From: Agromyces larvae | GTDB lineage: Bacteria > Actinomycetota > Actinomycetes > Actinomycetales > Microbacteriaceae | Length of the DNA stretch: 64,000 bases | Direction of reading: 5' to 3' | Assembly (NCBI RefSeq): GCF_022811705.1 | Contig: NZ_CP094528.1 | Coordinates: forward strand, 2,914,001 to 2,978,000 | Part shown: piece after piece, positions 31,577 through 42,500 of the stretch | Layout of the letters: the number at the start of each line of letters is the position of its first letter | Position numbering within the stretch: the stretch's first letter is position 1 | Notes under the pieces: model-generated | The model's input: the letters and a program-made list of their open reading frames with translations, nothing else | Database searches by the model: none | Told to the model about the DNA's origin: nothing | Made by a program: the position numbers and the translations under genes

Positions 31577-32899
31577 TTACGGCCGTGCCGCCTCCGCGGG
31601 CGGGCCGCCGATCGAGCGCACCGCACCCGACATGAACCGTTCGACGTTCGGGTCGACCATGATGTCGCTCGGCCGCAGCGGCCGGGTGAGGTACAGCCCC
31701 TCGAGCGACGTCAGCCGCGACAGGGCGACGTACGTCTGCCCCGGGCTGAACGCTCGCGGACCGAGGTCGACGATCGCGGTGTCGTAGCTCGCGCCCTGCG
31801 ACTTGTGGATGGTGACGGCCCACGCGAGTCGCAGCGGGAACTGCGTGAACTCGGCCACGATGTCCTTCGTGAGCCGCTTGCCGACCGGGTCCCACGAGTA
31901 GCGGAACCGCTCCCAGATCGCCGGTTCGACCTCGTGCTCGTCGCCGTCGACCTCGACCTTCAGTTCGCCCTGCAGCGAGGTGACCGTGCCGATCGTGCCG
32001 TTCACCCACCGCGGACCGTCGCCGCGCACCTGCGTGTCGTTGCGCAGGAACATCACCTGCGCGCCCACCTTCAGCTCGAGCCGCTCATCGGCCGGGTACG
32101 CACGACCGCCGAAGTCGCCGTTGATCTCGGCCTCGTTCGCGACCGACTGGCCCGGCAGGCGGTGCAGCTGGGTGCGGTTGATGCGGTTCACCGTGCTGTT
32201 CGTGGTCGCGAGGGTGATGGCGCCCTGCTCGGGCAGCGGGCGGCGCGCGCCCGTCTCGTTCAGCACGCCCGCGATCTCGGCGGTCACCTGCCCGTGCCGC
32301 ACCGCGTTCAGCATGTGCTTGAACGCGTCGTCGTGCTGGCGGTGCACCTCGCCGAGTTCGAAGATGCGCAGGTCGGCCTCCTGCCAGACCTTCGCGTCGA
32401 AGAACCACATCGACGCGTACGTGTCGGCGAAGTAGCGGCGCTCGTCGCCGTCGCCCGGCACCGGCGCCAGCTGGTACGGGTCGCCGAACAACACCACCTG
32501 CGAGCCGCCGAACGGCTCGGCCTTGCGCTGGCGCGCCTGGCGCAGCGACCGGTCCATCGCGTCCATCAGGTCGGCGTTCACCATCGACACCTCGTCGATG
32601 ACGAGCGTGTCCATCGCGTTCAGGATCTTGCGCACCGCATCGTTCTGCTCGATGTCGTGGTCGGCGATGACCCCGATCGGCAGGCGGAACAGCGAGTGGA
32701 TGGTCTGACCGCCCACGTTCAGCGCAGCGACCCCCGTCGGCGCGCAGATGACGATCTGTTTCTTCGTGCGCCAGTTCAGGTGGGTGAGCAGCGTCGACTT
32801 GCCGGTGCCCGCTCGGCCCGTCACGAAGACGTGGTCGCGGGTGTCCTCGATCGCCTGGAACACCGCCTGCTGCTCGGGCGTCAGGGTCACGTCGATCAC
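31577..32899 (-). CDS. PIF1/RecD-like DNA helicase (AAA family ATPase)
   Basis: 440 residues, a superfamily 1 helicase. Walker A is G28-R-A-G-T-G-K-S-T36 and Walker B L-V-I-D-E-V-S-M-V. Motif III is F-G-D-P-Y-Q-L-A-P-V. The C-terminal W-A-V-T-I-H-K-S-Q-G-A-S-Y-D motif and Y-V-A-L-S-R complete motifs V/VI. The GTG at 32899 is preferred: GAGAG precedes it, and the likely promoter (TACAGT, 32982-32977) lies downstream of the more upstream ATG at 33003. PIF1-like proteins unwind duplex DNA from a 5' tail. Confidence 0.88.
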   Translation of the reverse strand: MIDVTLTPEQQAVFQAIEDTRDHVFVTGRAGTGKSTLLTHLNWRTKKQIVICAPTGVAALNVGGQTIHSLFRLPIGVIADHDIEQNDAVRKILNAMDTLVIDEVSMVNADLMDAMDRSLRQARQRKAEPFGGSQVVLFGDPYQLAPVPGDGDERRYFADTYASMWFFDAKVWQEADLRIFELGEVHRQHDDAFKHMLNAVRHGQVTAEIAGVLNETGARRPLPEQGAITLATTNSTVNRINRTQLHRLPGQSVANEAEINGDFGGRAYPADERLELKVGAQVMFLRNDTQVRGDGPRWVNGTIGTVTSLQGELKVEVDGDEHEVEPAIWERFRYSWDPVGKRLTKDIVAEFTQFPLRLAWAVTIHKSQGASYDTAIVDLGPRAFSPGQTYVALSRLTSLEGLYLTRPLRPSDIMVDPNVERFMSGAVRSIGGPPAEAARP

Positions 32900-32976
32900 G
32901 GGTCGGCTCTCGCTGGCTGCGGATGCATCGGGCGAAGCGGCATCCGCTCGAAGCGCGCCCGTCGGGCGCGGCTCCC

Positions 32977-32982
32977 ACTGTA
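32977..32982 (-). promoter_or_regulatory. Probable -10 element of helicase gene
   Basis: TACAGT on the minus strand places transcription start near 32970 and supports the GTG at 32899 over upstream starts. Confidence 0.4.
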
Positions 32983-33027
32983 GCCGCGTGGCGAACGGAT
33001 GCATCGGGCCAGACGCCGACCGGTGCA

Positions 33028-33033
33028 TAGACT
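33028..33033 (+). promoter_or_regulatory. -10 element of leaderless transcript
   Basis: TAGACT ends six bases before the ATG at 33040; no ribosome binding site. Confidence 0.55.
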
Positions 33034-33039
33034 TGGCGC

Positions 33040-34086
33040 ATGGGGAGCACGGCCGAGCGAAGCGCACGCGTGTCGCCGCTCTCGGTCGTCGGCTGGGTCG
33101 GCCTCGCCGCCCTGCTCGCGTCCGGGTTCTTGGCCGCCCTCGGCGGCCTCAACCAGACGCTGTACGGGGCATCCTCGTTCGTGACCCGCTATCTCGAGCT
33201 CATCGCCGACGACGACATCGCCCTCGCCGCCGCGACGCCCGGCGTCTCGCTCGACCAGGCCGACCTGGCCGCGCTCGGCCTGCCCGCCGACGTGTCGACC
33301 GCGTTGCTGCGCAGCACCGTGGTCAGCGCGGCGCCCGAGTCCGTGCAGATCACCGCCGACGTCGCCCACGAAGACGGGTCGCACACGGTGACGGCGAGCT
33401 ACCGCCTCGGCACCGCGATCATCGACACCGAGTTCGAGGTGCGTCCGATCGCCCCGCTGTACGGGGTGCTCAACCGGTGGGAGTTCGCGGTGAGTCCGAT
33501 GGCGGTCATCGACGTCACCGCCGCGCACAACCCGTTCTTCCAGGTCGGCGCGCTCAACCTCGACACCCGCGCGCGCAAGAGCGGCGACGACCTGACCGCG
33601 TTCAGCCAGACCGCGCCGTACCTCGCGATCGCTCCCGCCGTGTACGAGTTCTCGTACGAGAGCGCGCTGCTCATCGCCCAGACCGTCGAGCTGCCCGCCG
33701 AACCCTCCAGCCGCCCCTCCGTGACCGTCGACGCGCAGCCGACCCCCGAGTTCGTCTCCCGGGTGCAGACGCAGCTCGACGCCTACCTCGACGGCTGCGC
33801 GACGCAGCAGGTGCTGCAGCCGACGAGCTGCCCGTTCGGGGAGGAGATCTCCGACCGCGTGCTCTCGGCGCCGCAGTGGAGCATCGTCTCCTACCCGACC
33901 GTCACGTTGAGCGCGGGCGAGACGGCGTTCGAGATGCCCCCGACCCCGGGCGTCGCGCACCTGTCGGTCGAGGTGCAGTCCCTCTTCGACGGCGAAGTCC
34001 AGCAGCTCGAGACCGACGAGACGTTCCAGGTCGCGCTGGACGCGAGCATCCAGCCCGACGGGTCGATCTCGGTGCAGCTCAAGTAG
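33040..34086 (+). CDS. Membrane-anchored protein of unknown function
   Basis: 348 residues. One hydrophobic helix near the start (W-V-G-L-A-A-L-L-A-S-G-F-L-A-A-L-G-G) anchors an otherwise extracellular, beta-rich, Thr/Ser-containing body. A pair of Cys (D-G-C-A-T-Q and T-S-C-P-F-G) probably forms a disulfide. No catalytic motif or known domain is recognised. The ATG at 33040 directly follows a -10 element, so the mRNA looks leaderless. It diverges from the helicase gene and is convergent with the CopD-CtaG gene. Confidence 0.75.
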   Translation: MGSTAERSARVSPLSVVGWVGLAALLASGFLAALGGLNQTLYGASSFVTRYLELIADDDIALAAATPGVSLDQADLAALGLPADVSTALLRSTVVSAAPESVQITADVAHEDGSHTVTASYRLGTAIIDTEFEVRPIAPLYGVLNRWEFAVSPMAVIDVTAAHNPFFQVGALNLDTRARKSGDDLTAFSQTAPYLAIAPAVYEFSYESALLIAQTVELPAEPSSRPSVTVDAQPTPEFVSRVQTQLDAYLDGCATQQVLQPTSCPFGEEISDRVLSAPQWSIVSYPTVTLSAGETAFEMPPTPGVAHLSVEVQSLFDGEVQQLETDETFQVALDASIQPDGSISVQLK

Positions 34087-34096
34087 CGGTCGTCGC

Positions 34097-36061
34097 CTAC
34101 GCGTTGTCGCGGTCGGCGAGCGCGGCCAGCCGGGCGTTGTACTCGGCGAGCTCGGCATCGCCCGTGCGGTCGGCGTGCCGGTCGCGGCGCTTCGACTCCT
34201 TCTCGTCGCTGCGCGACCATTGGAACGCGACCGTGATCGCCAGCGCCACCGTCGGGATCTCGCCGATCGACCACGCGATCCCGCCGCCGAGCTGCTGGTC
34301 GACGAGCGCGTCGGTTCCCCAGCCCATCGCGCCGTACCAATCGGCGAGCAGCAGCCCGGTGCCCACCATGATCGCGAGGCCGAAGAACGCGTGGAACGCC
34401 ATCGTGCCGAGCAGCAGCAGCAGCCGGAACGGGTACGGCAACCGGTACGGCACGGGGTCGATGCCGATGAGCGACTGCACGAACAGGTACCCGGTGATCA
34501 GGAAGTGCGCGATCATCCACTCGTGTCCGATGTGGTCGAGCATCGTCCAGCGGAACAGCGGCGAGTAGTAGAACACCCAGAGCGACCCGGCGAACAGCAC
34601 CGCGGCCACGATCGGGTTCGCGATGAGCTGCGCGAACCTCGAGTGCACCGCGAGCAGGATCCACTCGCGGCCGCCGCGCGAGCCGTCCTTGCGAGCGTGG
34701 ATCGCGCGCGCCGCGAGCGTGACCGGCGCGCCCGGCACGAGCAGCACCGGCACGGTCATGGTCAGCGCCATATGCCCCAGCATGTGCGCCGAGAACAGGT
34801 ACGACTCGTACGCGTTCACCCCGCCGTTCGTGATGAACGCGAGCAGGAGCAGGCCCGCCACCCAGAGCACCGTGCGATAGATCGGCCAGTGGTCGCCGCG
34901 ACGGCGCAGCCGGATGACACCCGCGAGGTAGAAGAAGATGCCGAACCCGCACGCGAAGAGCCAGATCAGGTCGGGGCGCCACTCGGTGAAGTACCGCCAC
35001 CATTCGGGCCAGGGCGGCAGCGGTTCGCCGGTGAGCAGCTCGGCGGGCGTCGGCACCGTCGGGAGTTGCTCGGCGACCGGCGGCGCAGTGCGCCCGAGCG
35101 CGGCGGCCACGCCCGACGCGATGCCCATGAACGCGAGCTCCAGCACGACGAACGTCCAGAACGAGCGGGTCGCGGACGTCGCGCTCCGCGACATCCGGCC
35201 GATCAGCCAGCGGCGCTGCGCTGCGCCGAACAGCCCGAGCGCGACCAGCGCGACCGCCTTGGCGACCACGAGGGCACCGTACGGGGTCGCGAGATCGGGC
35301 CAGTCGCCGATGCGCAGCGCCGCGCTCGCGTACCCCGAGACCGCGACGACGATGAAGCAGACCAGCGCGGCGGTCGAGTACCGGGCGAGGACGACCGGCA
35401 GCCGATCGCGACCGAGGGCGCGCTGCAGCAGCACGATCGTGACGAGCCCGCCGAGCCAGACCGCGGCGAACACGAGGTGCAGCCCGAGCGCGGTGATCGC
35501 GGCGTCATGCCCCGCCGTGCCGGCGGCGTGGCCCTGCTGCGCCAGCGGCACGAGGCTCGCGACCGCCAGCACCGCGACGAACACCAGCGCGGTGTGGTTG
35601 CGCACCGCGAAGCACAGCACGGTGACGGCCGCCGCGACCAGCGTCGTGATCAGCCAGGCCTGCCCCAGTTCGATGGTCGAGATGAACTGACCGAGCTTGC
35701 GGCCGAACAGATCGTCGAACGCGAGCGATTCGCCGGTGACGTCGAGGAAGGTGATGAGGCCTGCGGCGCCGCTCGCGACGGTCATCACGGCTGCGGATGC
35801 TGCGGCCACGTCGAGGGCCGCATCGAACTCGGGATGCTTCGGGCTGAGCGCCCACACAGCCAGCGCCAGGGCGCCGATCATGCCGGCCGCGCCCAGGTTG
35901 ACGAGCAGCTTGGCGACCGGCAGACCCCAGCGGACCACCGGACCGGGATCCTGGATCGCGAGCGGGTCGGCACCGCCGCCGACGACGAGTCCGCCGATCA
36001 GCGCGACGAGCGCGACGGCGAGCAGCACGGCAGGGCCGAGCACGCGGACGGAGCGGGGCAC
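34097..36061 (-). CDS. CopD-CtaG fusion: copper import/cytochrome c oxidase assembly membrane protein
   Basis: 654 residues with about 15 hydrophobic helices. The N-terminal half carries a CopD domain (H-L-V-F-A-A-V-W-L-G-G-L, with conserved His for copper). The C-terminal half is the caa3-type CtaG domain (S-A-H-M-L-G-H-M-A-L-T-M-T-V-P and D-H-I-G-H-E-W-M). The fusion is common in actinobacteria and probably supplies copper to cytochrome c oxidase. The GTG at 36061 follows TAGGCT by six bases, a leaderless start. The tail after residue 620 is highly charged. Confidence 0.9.
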   Translation of the reverse strand: MPRSVRVLGPAVLLAVALVALIGGLVVGGGADPLAIQDPGPVVRWGLPVAKLLVNLGAAGMIGALALAVWALSPKHPEFDAALDVAAASAAVMTVASGAAGLITFLDVTGESLAFDDLFGRKLGQFISTIELGQAWLITTLVAAAVTVLCFAVRNHTALVFVAVLAVASLVPLAQQGHAAGTAGHDAAITALGLHLVFAAVWLGGLVTIVLLQRALGRDRLPVVLARYSTAALVCFIVVAVSGYASAALRIGDWPDLATPYGALVVAKAVALVALGLFGAAQRRWLIGRMSRSATSATRSFWTFVVLELAFMGIASGVAAALGRTAPPVAEQLPTVPTPAELLTGEPLPPWPEWWRYFTEWRPDLIWLFACGFGIFFYLAGVIRLRRRGDHWPIYRTVLWVAGLLLLAFITNGGVNAYESYLFSAHMLGHMALTMTVPVLLVPGAPVTLAARAIHARKDGSRGGREWILLAVHSRFAQLIANPIVAAVLFAGSLWVFYYSPLFRWTMLDHIGHEWMIAHFLITGYLFVQSLIGIDPVPYRLPYPFRLLLLLGTMAFHAFFGLAIMVGTGLLLADWYGAMGWGTDALVDQQLGGGIAWSIGEIPTVALAITVAFQWSRSDEKESKRRDRHADRTGDAELAEYNARLAALADRDNA

Positions 36062-36067
36062 CGCAAC

Positions 36068-36073
36068 AGCCTA
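36068..36073 (-). promoter_or_regulatory. -10 element of leaderless copD-ctaG transcript
   Basis: TAGGCT on the minus strand ends six bases before the GTG at 36061. Confidence 0.5.
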
Positions 36074-36106
36074 GGCGAGCACCCTGAGAGCGGATGCCTC
36101 GGGGCC

Positions 36107-36169
36107 GGGGAACGGCGAAGGGCACCGGGGAACGGCGAAGGGCACCGGCCAACGGCCGGCGCCCTTCGC
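36107..36169 (-). terminator. HU gene terminator with duplicated arm
   Basis: 36154-36169 pairs with 36135-36150 (15 of 16 bases, 3-base loop). A 20-base direct repeat (36107-36126 and 36127-36146, ggggaacggcgaagggcacc) supplies a second copy of the downstream arm. It lies 15 bases after the HU stop codon. Confidence 0.75.
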
Positions 36170-36183
36170 TCGCGGTGGTGGGA

Positions 36184-36471
36184 CTACTTGGCAGCAGCCT
36201 TGAGCTTCGAGCCCGCCGAGACCTTGACCGAGTAGCCGGCCGGGATCTCGATGGTGGCGCCGGTCTGCGGGTTGCGGCCCGTGCGGGCGGCGCGGTGGGT
36301 GCGCTCGACGGCGAGCCAGCCCGGGATCGACACCTTGGTGCCCGAGCCGACGGCCTCACCGAGGGCGTCGAAGAGCCCGCCGAGCACGCTGTCGACGGTG
36401 GCCTGGCTCTGACCGGTCGACGCGGCGATCTTCGCGACGAGTTCGGTCTTGTTCAGCGACTTGTCAGCCAT
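36184..36471 (-). CDS. hup: HU family DNA-binding protein
   Basis: 95 residues, the short HU form without a lysine-rich tail. It starts M-A-D-K-S-L-N-K-T-E-L-V-A-K-I-A and has the arm motif G-R-N-P-Q-T-G-A-T-I-E-I-P-A. It bends and compacts DNA as a dimer. The ATG at 36471 has a strong GAGGAGGA site. The upstream TACATT (36578-36573) gives a leader of about 100 bases. A strong hairpin follows the stop. It is a single-gene unit. Confidence 0.95.
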   Translation of the reverse strand: MADKSLNKTELVAKIAASTGQSQATVDSVLGGLFDALGEAVGSGTKVSIPGWLAVERTHRAARTGRNPQTGATIEIPAGYSVKVSAGSKLKAAAK

Positions 36472-36572
36472 TGAGTGTCCTCCTCGGACGTTCGCTGTCT
36501 TCTGCAGCTGGTTCAGTGAAATGCATGGGAAACGATCGTCGAACCGCCCCCCTGGCCGATCAGGCCGCCTCG

Positions 36573-36578
36573 AATGTA
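36573..36578 (-). promoter_or_regulatory. Probable -10 element of HU gene
   Basis: TACATT on the minus strand, about 100 bases before the HU ATG. Confidence 0.45.
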
Positions 36579-36668
36579 GCACCGTTCCGCGGAATCACGC
36601 GGATTTCCGGGGCATTCGTGCACTTCGAGGCATCCGATCGGCCTTGACGACGACGCGTCGGGCCGCGC

Positions 36669-37904
36669 TCAGAACTCGACCGGCTGTCGCGAGATCGGGC
36701 AGGTCATGCAGTGCCCGCCGCCGCGTCCGCGCCCGAGCTCCGCCCCGACGATCGTGATCACCTCGACGCCGGCCTTGCGCAGCAGCGTGTTGACGTGCGT
36801 GTTGCGGTCGTAGGTGAAGACGACGCCGGGCTCCACCGCCACCGCGTTGTTGCCGCTGTCCCACTGCTGACGCTCCCCCGCGTACCATCCGCCGCCGGGC
36901 TCCACCGTGCGCAGCTTCGGCAGGCCGAGCGCGTGGGCGACCACGTCGACGAACGGATCCTTCTCGGCGGTCACCTCGACGCTGCCGTCGTCGGCGGGCC
37001 GCAGCGAGAACGTGTCGATGCCGTCGACGATGTCGGGGTAGTAGGTGACGAGGTCGCGGTCCGCGAACGTGAACACGGTGTCCAGGTGCATCGCGGCGCG
37101 CAGCTTCGGCATGCCGGCGACGATCACCCGCTCGGCCGCACCGGCATCGAACAACTTCGCCGCGACCTGGCTGATCGCCTGCCGCGAGGTGCGCTCGCTC
37201 ATGCCGATCAGCACGGCGCCGTTGCCGATCGGCATGACGTCGCCGCCCTCGAGCGTGGCCTGGCCCCACTCCTCTTCGGGGTCGCCCCACCAGATCGTGT
37301 TGCCGACGAAGTCGGGGTGGTACTCGTAGATCGCCTTCATCAGCAGGGTCTCATCGTGCCGCGCCGGCCAGAAGAGCGGGTTCAGGGTCACGCCGCCGTA
37401 GATCCAGCAGGTCGTGTCCCGGGTGTAGATCGTGTTCGGCAGCGGCGGCATCAGGTAGTCGTTGACGCCTGCGTCGTCGCGGGTGAGCGCGAGGTACGAC
37501 GACCGGAACTCCTCGGGCAGCTCGCGCGACGAGAGCCCGCCGATGAGCAGCTCGGCGAGCGGCGCGTCCCCGAGGCTCGCCAGGTAGGCGCGGGTGTCGT
37601 CGACGAGGCCGAGGCCGACCTCGTTGGCCGTGATCTTGCGGTCGAGCAGCCACTCCTTCGCACCCGGCACGGCCAGGGTCTGCGCCAGCAGGTCGTGCAG
37701 TTCGACCACCTCGACGCCGCGATCCTGCAGCTTCAGCACGAAGTCGTGGTGGTCGCGTTTGGCGTTCTGCACCCACAGCACGTCGTCGAAGAGCAGGTCG
37801 TCGTTGTTGCTGGGCGTCAGCCGCTCGTGGGCGAGGCCGGGTCGGCACACCAGCACCTTCTCGAGCTTGCCGACTTCGGAATGGACGCCGTACGTGTTCG
37901 ACAT
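36669..37904 (-). CDS. arcA: Arginine deiminase
   Basis: 411 residues, full length. It hydrolyses arginine to citrulline and ammonia. Catalytic elements are F-T-Y-D-R-N-T-H (substrate Asp/Arg), the H-L-D-T-V-F-T region containing the catalytic His, and the nucleophile Cys399 in [10 protein letters not shown]. It lies 29 bases after a basic amino-acid antiporter gene on the same strand, forming a two-gene arginine unit. No arcB or arcC is present in the window, so ATP generation by the full pathway would need genes elsewhere. It may serve acid tolerance. Confidence 0.95.
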   Translation of the reverse strand: MSNTYGVHSEVGKLEKVLVCRPGLAHERLTPSNNDDLLFDDVLWVQNAKRDHHDFVLKLQDRGVEVVELHDLLAQTLAVPGAKEWLLDRKITANEVGLGLVDDTRAYLASLGDAPLAELLIGGLSSRELPEEFRSSYLALTRDDAGVNDYLMPPLPNTIYTRDTTCWIYGGVTLNPLFWPARHDETLLMKAIYEYHPDFVGNTIWWGDPEEEWGQATLEGGDVMPIGNGAVLIGMSERTSRQAISQVAAKLFDAGAAERVIVAGMPKLRAAMHLDTVFTFADRDLVTYYPDIVDGIDTFSLRPADDGSVEVTAEKDPFVDVVAHALGLPKLRTVEPGGGWYAGERQQWDSGNNAVAVEPGVVFTYDRNTHVNTLLRKAGVEVITIVGAELGRGRGGGHCMTCPISRQPVEF

Positions 37905-37933
37905 GGAACTCCCTGTCTGGTTCGGAGCGGATT

Positions 37934-39409
37934 TCAGATCTGCACGAAGCCGGTCGCGAGCAGCACGATGCCGATGACGGCGAACACGACGATCACGATG
38001 AACGTCACGAGGCCCGGCCGCGTGAAGATGCGCGCCTGCTGCTCTCGGCGAGCGAAGAAGTACAGCACCGTCGCGGGTGCCAGCAGCAGGCAGGCGAGGA
38101 AGAGGAAGACGTAGCCCGCCGCCCACATCAGGAAGAGGGTGTACGCGGTCGAGATGATCGCGATGATCAGCTCGCGGGTGCGCACCCGCGGCTGCTCGCC
38201 GTCGTATCCGTCGCGGGTGATCGCGATCTTCACCGCGTACGCGCTCGCGAGCGCGTAGGGCGCGAGCGCCAGGGCCGCGGTGAGATCGAGCGTGAAGTCG
38301 AGCGCGTTGCCGACGAACTGCACCGCGAAGAGGATGACGGTCACGAGGATCGAGGTCCACAGCACGGCGTTGTTCGGCACGTCGCGGCTGTTGAGCCGGG
38401 CGAACTGGTGCGGCAGGTCGTTGTCCTTGGCGGCCGCGTAGACCACGTCCGCGGCGAGCAGCTGCCAGGCGAGGTAGGCGCCGAGCACCGAGACGATGAG
38501 CCCGATGCGGATGAAGGCGCCGCCCCACGGCCCCACCGCGGCCTCGAGCACGCTGCCGACCGACGGCTGCGCCAGCGTGGCGAGCTCGTCCCGCGGCAGG
38601 ATCCCGTACGACAGGATCGAGATCGACGCGAACAGCGCGAGCACGGCGAGGAACCCCAGCACCGTGGCCTTGCCGACGTCCTTGCGCCGCTTCGCATGCC
38701 GCGAGTACACGCTGGCGCCCTCGATGCCGAGGAACACGAACACGGTGATGAGCATCGTGCCCTGCACCTGGAGGAACAGCGAGTCGCCGCCGGGCAGGTC
38801 GTAGCCGCCGGTGAGGTTCGCGGCGAACACGTCCCATCGCACGAAGAACAGCACGAGCACGAGGAACAGCAGCAGCGGCACGACCTTCGCGACCGTCACG
38901 ATGAAGTTGATCGCCGCGGCCTCCTTCACCCCGCGACGGATGAGGAAGTAGAACCCCCACACCGCCGCGGTGGACACCCCGAACGCGATCCAGGTGTCGC
39001 CCTGCCCGAGCCACGGCTCGAGCTCGGGGAAGAGCTGGCTCATCGTGGTCATGATGAGCACCCAGTAGAAGGCGTTGCCCGCGCACGCGGACGCCCAGAA
39101 GCCGACCGCGGAGAGGAAACCGGGATACACCCCGAATCCCTCGCGGGCGTACACGTACACCCCGTTGTCGAGCTTCGGCTTGCGGTTCGCGAGCGACTGG
39201 AACACGAGCGCGAGCGTCAGCATGCCGAGCCCCGCGATGCCCCACGCGATGAGGGCTCCGTACACGCCGGTCTGCGTCGCGAATCGTGCGGGCAGCTGGA
39301 ACACGCCCGCCCCCACCATCGAACCCACGACCATCGCGGTCAGTGCGGGCAGTGCGAGCTTCGCGGTCGTGGGCTGAGATTGCGTCTGCGTGTCGGTGTC
39401 CGTTGCCAC
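37934..39409 (-). CDS. arcD: Basic amino acid/polyamine antiporter (arginine:ornithine type)
   Basis: 491 residues with twelve or so helices of the APC superfamily. [12 protein letters not shown] in helix 1 is the backbone-binding loop of the substrate site, and [11 protein letters not shown] in helix 6 holds the family Glu. The GTG at 39409 has GGGGG upstream; longer frames lack support. It is co-transcribed with arcA, so arginine/ornithine or arginine/citrulline exchange is the likely role. Confidence 0.9.
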   Translation of the reverse strand: MATDTDTQTQSQPTTAKLALPALTAMVVGSMVGAGVFQLPARFATQTGVYGALIAWGIAGLGMLTLALVFQSLANRKPKLDNGVYVYAREGFGVYPGFLSAVGFWASACAGNAFYWVLIMTTMSQLFPELEPWLGQGDTWIAFGVSTAAVWGFYFLIRRGVKEAAAINFIVTVAKVVPLLLFLVLVLFFVRWDVFAANLTGGYDLPGGDSLFLQVQGTMLITVFVFLGIEGASVYSRHAKRRKDVGKATVLGFLAVLALFASISILSYGILPRDELATLAQPSVGSVLEAAVGPWGGAFIRIGLIVSVLGAYLAWQLLAADVVYAAAKDNDLPHQFARLNSRDVPNNAVLWTSILVTVILFAVQFVGNALDFTLDLTAALALAPYALASAYAVKIAITRDGYDGEQPRVRTRELIIAIISTAYTLFLMWAAGYVFLFLACLLLAPATVLYFFARREQQARIFTRPGLVTFIVIVVFAVIGIVLLATGFVQI

Positions 39410-39582
39410 GTGAGCCCCCAAGCGGATCGCGATCGAGGCATCCGAGGTGATGTCCCGCCGACCCCCTTCCGTGTGTAGTCGCTTCTGCGCAGCGGGGCAA
39501 GGGCGGGATCGTGAGGATGCCTCGGGCCGACGCCTGCGCACGCGCGACGCGCGACCTCCGCAGGACGGGCGTCCGCGTGGTC

Positions 39583-39588
39583 TATGGT
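39583..39588 (+). promoter_or_regulatory. -10 element of leaderless surface-protein transcript
   Basis: TATGGT ends six bases before the ATG at 39595; no ribosome binding site. Confidence 0.5.
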
Positions 39589-39594
39589 TTCGCC

Positions 39595-42500
39595 ATGGGG
39601 TGGGTGGGACGCGCGACCGCACTGGTCGCCACAGGGGTACTGGTCGGCGGCGCACTCGGCATGGCTCCGATCAATCCACCAGACCCGGCTCACGCTGCGC
39701 CGGTGGCGAGTTTTGGCGCACTGCAGGACGCGTTCACGAACCCCGCCTCGGTCGGCGGCACGGCATCGCTCACCGGTGCGCTGACCGGATCCACCCTCGC
39801 GTTGGCAGCGGGCACCGCGCTCACGCTCGACCTCGCGACCTACACGCTCGAGGTCACGAACATCAGCCTCGGCAGCGGATCGTCGCTGAGGATCACGACC
39901 GCTGACTCCGCGCGCACCAACCGGTTGACCGCGACCGGCGGCATCCTGACGTCGGGTGCGTCCCTGCTCATCGACGGCTATGCGCAGGTGACGGCGAACG
40001 GAGGATCCGCGAACTCCGCCGCGATCGGCGGCGGCGACCAGCAGAGCGGCGGCACGATCACGATCCGGGGCTTCGCGGATGTCACGGCGACAGCTCCGAC
40101 ATCGGGAGATTACAACGGGGCAGCCATCGGCGGAGGCAAGAATGGCGCGGGCGGCACGATCACGATCGACGGGCAGGCGACCGTGACGGCGCGCGCGCCG
40201 AGTACCCTGTACTCGCTGGGCGCCGCGATCGGCGGCGGCGGGAACTCCAACGCGCATGGCGGTTCGGGCGGCGTCATCACCATCGGCGGGAGCGCCGTCG
40301 TCACCGCCCAGAGTGCGAACGGCGGGGCGGCGATCGGTGGGGGCGACGGCGGATCGCCGGGAACCATCCTGATCCAGGACTCGGCTACCGTGAATGCGAC
40401 CGGCGGCCGTTGGGGTTCGGCGATCGGCGGCGGCGGGGTGGAGGGAGGCGACGTGGCACCCGGCGGCGACATCACGATCGCCGGTTCCGCCACAGTGACG
40501 GCGACGGCGACCGCGGGGGGCACGTACGTGGCTGGCATCGGCGCAGGAAGCGGCAACGGCGGTGCCGTCCGCATTCTGGGCGGCAGCGTGTCGATCTCCG
40601 CGACGTACGCCCTCGGCGCCCGGCCGGGCAGGTCGTTCGGCACGGTCGAGATCGGGGCCGGCGCCACGGTCAGCCTCTCGGCGTCATCGACCATCACGGT
40701 CACGGACGGCGGATCCGTCGTAAACGCGGGCGTGGTGACCGGCACAGGTCGCCTGGCAGGCGTTGGGTTGTTCACGAACACCGGCGCGGTCACGCTTGCG
40801 ACGGCGAACGTGGCCTACGCGACCCTCGGCGTGCTTCCGAACAACTACCTCGTCACGTTCGACCGCAATTACCCCGGGGGCCCGACCTCCACCGAACGTG
40901 TCTTCGCGCCGACCTTCACCGCCGGAGCCCGGTCGTTCCCGGCCACACCAACGCGACCGGGCTACACGTTCCTCGGCTGGAACACTGCTGCGGGCGGCGG
41001 CGGCGCGACGTTCACCACCTCGACCGTGATCACCGCGAGCATGACGGTGTACGCGATCTGGAGTCCCGCGACGACCGCCACCACCGTCTCCGCGATCGGC
41101 ATCCCAGCCGAGAATCGGCCGACGCCGATGCAGGCGAGCGTGGCGAACACCCTCGCGCCCAGTGACATCCCACAGGGCAGCGTGACGGTGACCGTCGACG
41201 GGGGGCCGGTGGGCACCTTCCCGCTGTCCGGCGGCACGGCCGCGTTCACCCTCCCGGCCCTGCCCGCCGGCCCGCACTTGGTCGTGGCCGTATACGCGCC
41301 GAGCGGCGGATGGGCCCCGTCGACCGGCAGCACCACCGTGACCGTACTGACGACCTCCGCGGCCGCGACCACGCTGACGATCACCCCGAGCACAACGACA
41401 CCGGTGCAGGGCGCCACAGTGACGCTGACGGCGACCGCGTTCGACGCCCAGGGCGCGAGCCTCGGCAACGTGACCGCCCTCACGACCTTCACCAGCTCCG
41501 CCGCCGCCGACACCGTCGCCGGCAACGCGGTCACCACCCACGGCGCCGGAGCCCGCACCGTCACCGGCACGTTCGGCGCCGTGAGTGGAGGCGCCGTCGT
41601 GACGGCGTCCGCCGCACCCGCGACCGTGACCGTGACGCCGCAGGGCATCCCGGTCGAGGGCCGAGCCATCACCGTGCACGCCGCCGTGGTCGCCGCGGCG
41701 TCCGCCGGAACGCCGCAGGGAACAGTGCAACTGCGGATCGGCGGAGTGGATGTCGGCGCCCCGGTCGCGCTCAGCGGCGGACAGGCCGACCTGACCTGGC
41801 CATCGCCCACGGCCGGCGGCACGACGATCGAAGTCGTGTACACGCCTGCGCCCGCCGACTGGGCGGCAGCGACCGGGTCGGCGACCGTGACGGTGCTCAC
41901 GGTCACCGACGCGGCCGCGACGCTGACGATCACGCCGAGCACCGCGACGCCGGTGCAGGGCGACACGGTGACGCTGACGGCGACCGCGTTCGACGCCCAG
42001 GGCGCGAGCCTCGGCGACGTGACCTCGCTGACGACCTTCACCAGCTCCGCCGCCGCCGACACCGTCACCGGCAACGCGGTCACCACCCACGGCGCCGGAG
42101 CCCGCACCGTCACCGGCACCCTCGGCGCCGCGGGAGACACCGCCACGATCACGGCGACGCCCGCAGCCACGACGGTGACGGCGACGCCGCAGGGCATCCC
42201 AGTCGAGGGGCGTGCGATCGACGTGGCCGCGACGGTCGCCACCGCGGCCACGGCCGGTACTCCGGCGGGCCGGGTCCAACTGGTGGTCGACGGCGAGCCG
42301 ATCGGCCCCGCGGTCGATCTGACAGCCGGCGCGGCGACCCTCACCTGGCCGTCGCCGACCGCTGGGGCACACGACATCGAGGTGCAGTACCTCCCCGAGC
42401 CCGGCGACTGGATCGCGAACAGCGGCGAGATCGAGGTCACGGTGCTCGACATCCCGACCGCGACGGCGAGCCTCGTCGTCACGGCTGGTGCGGATCCCGT